This document shows positions 22,793-23,090 of a stretch of 23,090 nt of DNA, one piece after another. This DNA is from Pelargonium nanum. Taxonomy: Eukaryota > Streptophyta > Magnoliopsida > Geraniales > Geraniaceae. A program made the translations under genes and the position numbers. The notes below the pieces were generated by a model. It had not been told where the DNA came from and made no database searches. It worked only from the letters and a program-made list of their open reading frames with translations. The stretch is from NCBI GenBank assembly GCA_036897485.1, contig JAYMTF010001491.1, positions 1 through 23,090 of the forward strand. The letters are read 5' to 3'. Positions within the stretch are counted from its first letter, which is position 1, and every line of letters begins with the position of its first letter.

Positions 22793-22884
22793 AAAACGAG
22801 CCCCATTTGAGCCCAGCCCACTACACTCATTTTGAATTGAATCCAATTAAAAATGAGTGTAGTGGGCTCAGATGAGGCCCGTTT
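22793..22884. repeat. 92-bp imperfect palindrome with site II-like motifs
   Basis: The inner arms are a perfect 19-bp inverted repeat, AGCCCACTACACTCATTTT at 22815-22833 and its complement at 22850-22868. The 16-base centre is itself partly self-complementary (AATTG/CAATT). The outer arms continue (AAACGAGCCCCATTTG against AAACGGGCCTCATCTG, 3 mismatches) around a short extra AGCCC/CCCAG slip in the left arm. The arms carry TGGGCT and GGGCC motifs, similar to TCP-bound site II elements of plant promoters. The palindrome lies roughly 150-250 bp upstream of the probable phosphatase first exon. It could be regulatory or the remnant of a fold-back element. Confidence 0.8.
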
Positions 22885-22910
22885 AATAACTTTGATACCC
22901 ATTCATTAAT

Positions 22911-23090
22911 TTTTTTTTAAGGAAAATGCTATTACTTCTCATTAAGCCATAAGATGCCAAAAAGGCATACAAAACATAAAAAAACAGAAAGGAAACTAAC
23001 CAACTAATACGAAATTTAAGAAAAGCAGAAAATCAATGATGGCGAAAGCCAAGGAACCATGATGTGGAAAACCACTTGAAGGAGACTGCA
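22911..23090 (-). mobile_element. Possible LINE 3' end, cut off by the window edge
   Basis: Read on the minus strand the segment is T-rich, contains TTTTGTATGCCTTTTTGG and GGCTTAATGAGAAG, and ends in a short A-run (TTAAAAAAAA). This layout resembles the 3' UTR and poly(A) tail of plant L1-type LINEs. No coding part is visible because the window ends. The direction would be minus, with the 3' end at about 22911. The call rests on general resemblance; another A-tailed retroposed sequence is equally possible. Confidence 0.35.

Overview
This is a plant nuclear genomic window, most likely from a eudicot and probably a woody one. The evidence is AT-rich non-coding DNA, GT-AG introns with T-rich tracts, telo-box motifs (AAACCCTA) in a 5' leader, and protein families typical of dicots. 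Three host genes are supported. No bacterial-style operon, CRISPR array, provirus or toxin system is visible.

Layout. 1-900 is AT-rich intergenic DNA. A TATA box (911-918) and a leader with one intron lead to an intron-less coding exon for TFIID subunit 8 (TAF8), + strand, 1771-2880. Behind it, 2881-5800 holds no credible protein gene but does contain a chain of good splice sites. They suggest a spliced 3' UTR, or a non-coding transcript running towards the next gene. The minus strand from 10470 to 5993 carries a five-exon LONGIFOLIA/TRM-type gene (1053 aa), with a TATA-like promoter near 11056. From about 11060 to 18386 I find no gene, only a (TA)n tract and a decayed 60-bp tandem repeat. 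The minus strand from 21286 to 18387 carries a six-coding-exon FCP1-like (HAD superfamily) phosphatase gene. Its probable non-coding first exon lies near 22433-22650. A 92-bp palindrome rich in GGGCC/TGGGCT (site II-like) motifs lies upstream of that exon, and the window ends in what looks like the 3' tail of a LINE.

The genes are independent: a general transcription factor, a microtubule-associated cell-elongation regulator and a putative phosphatase. The TAF8 and LONGIFOLIA genes converge, and their tails may meet near 5750-5990. No clearly undescribed system was found.

The most unusual locus is the FCP1-like gene. It has an in-frame 150-bp tandem duplication (50 aa, about 94% identical), one intron that keeps frame only as a GC-AG intron, an Asn in place of the second catalytic Asp of HAD motif I, and an upstream N-terminal region that looks eroded. 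All exon junctions were read by eye from splice consensus, reading frame and family similarity, without transcript data.
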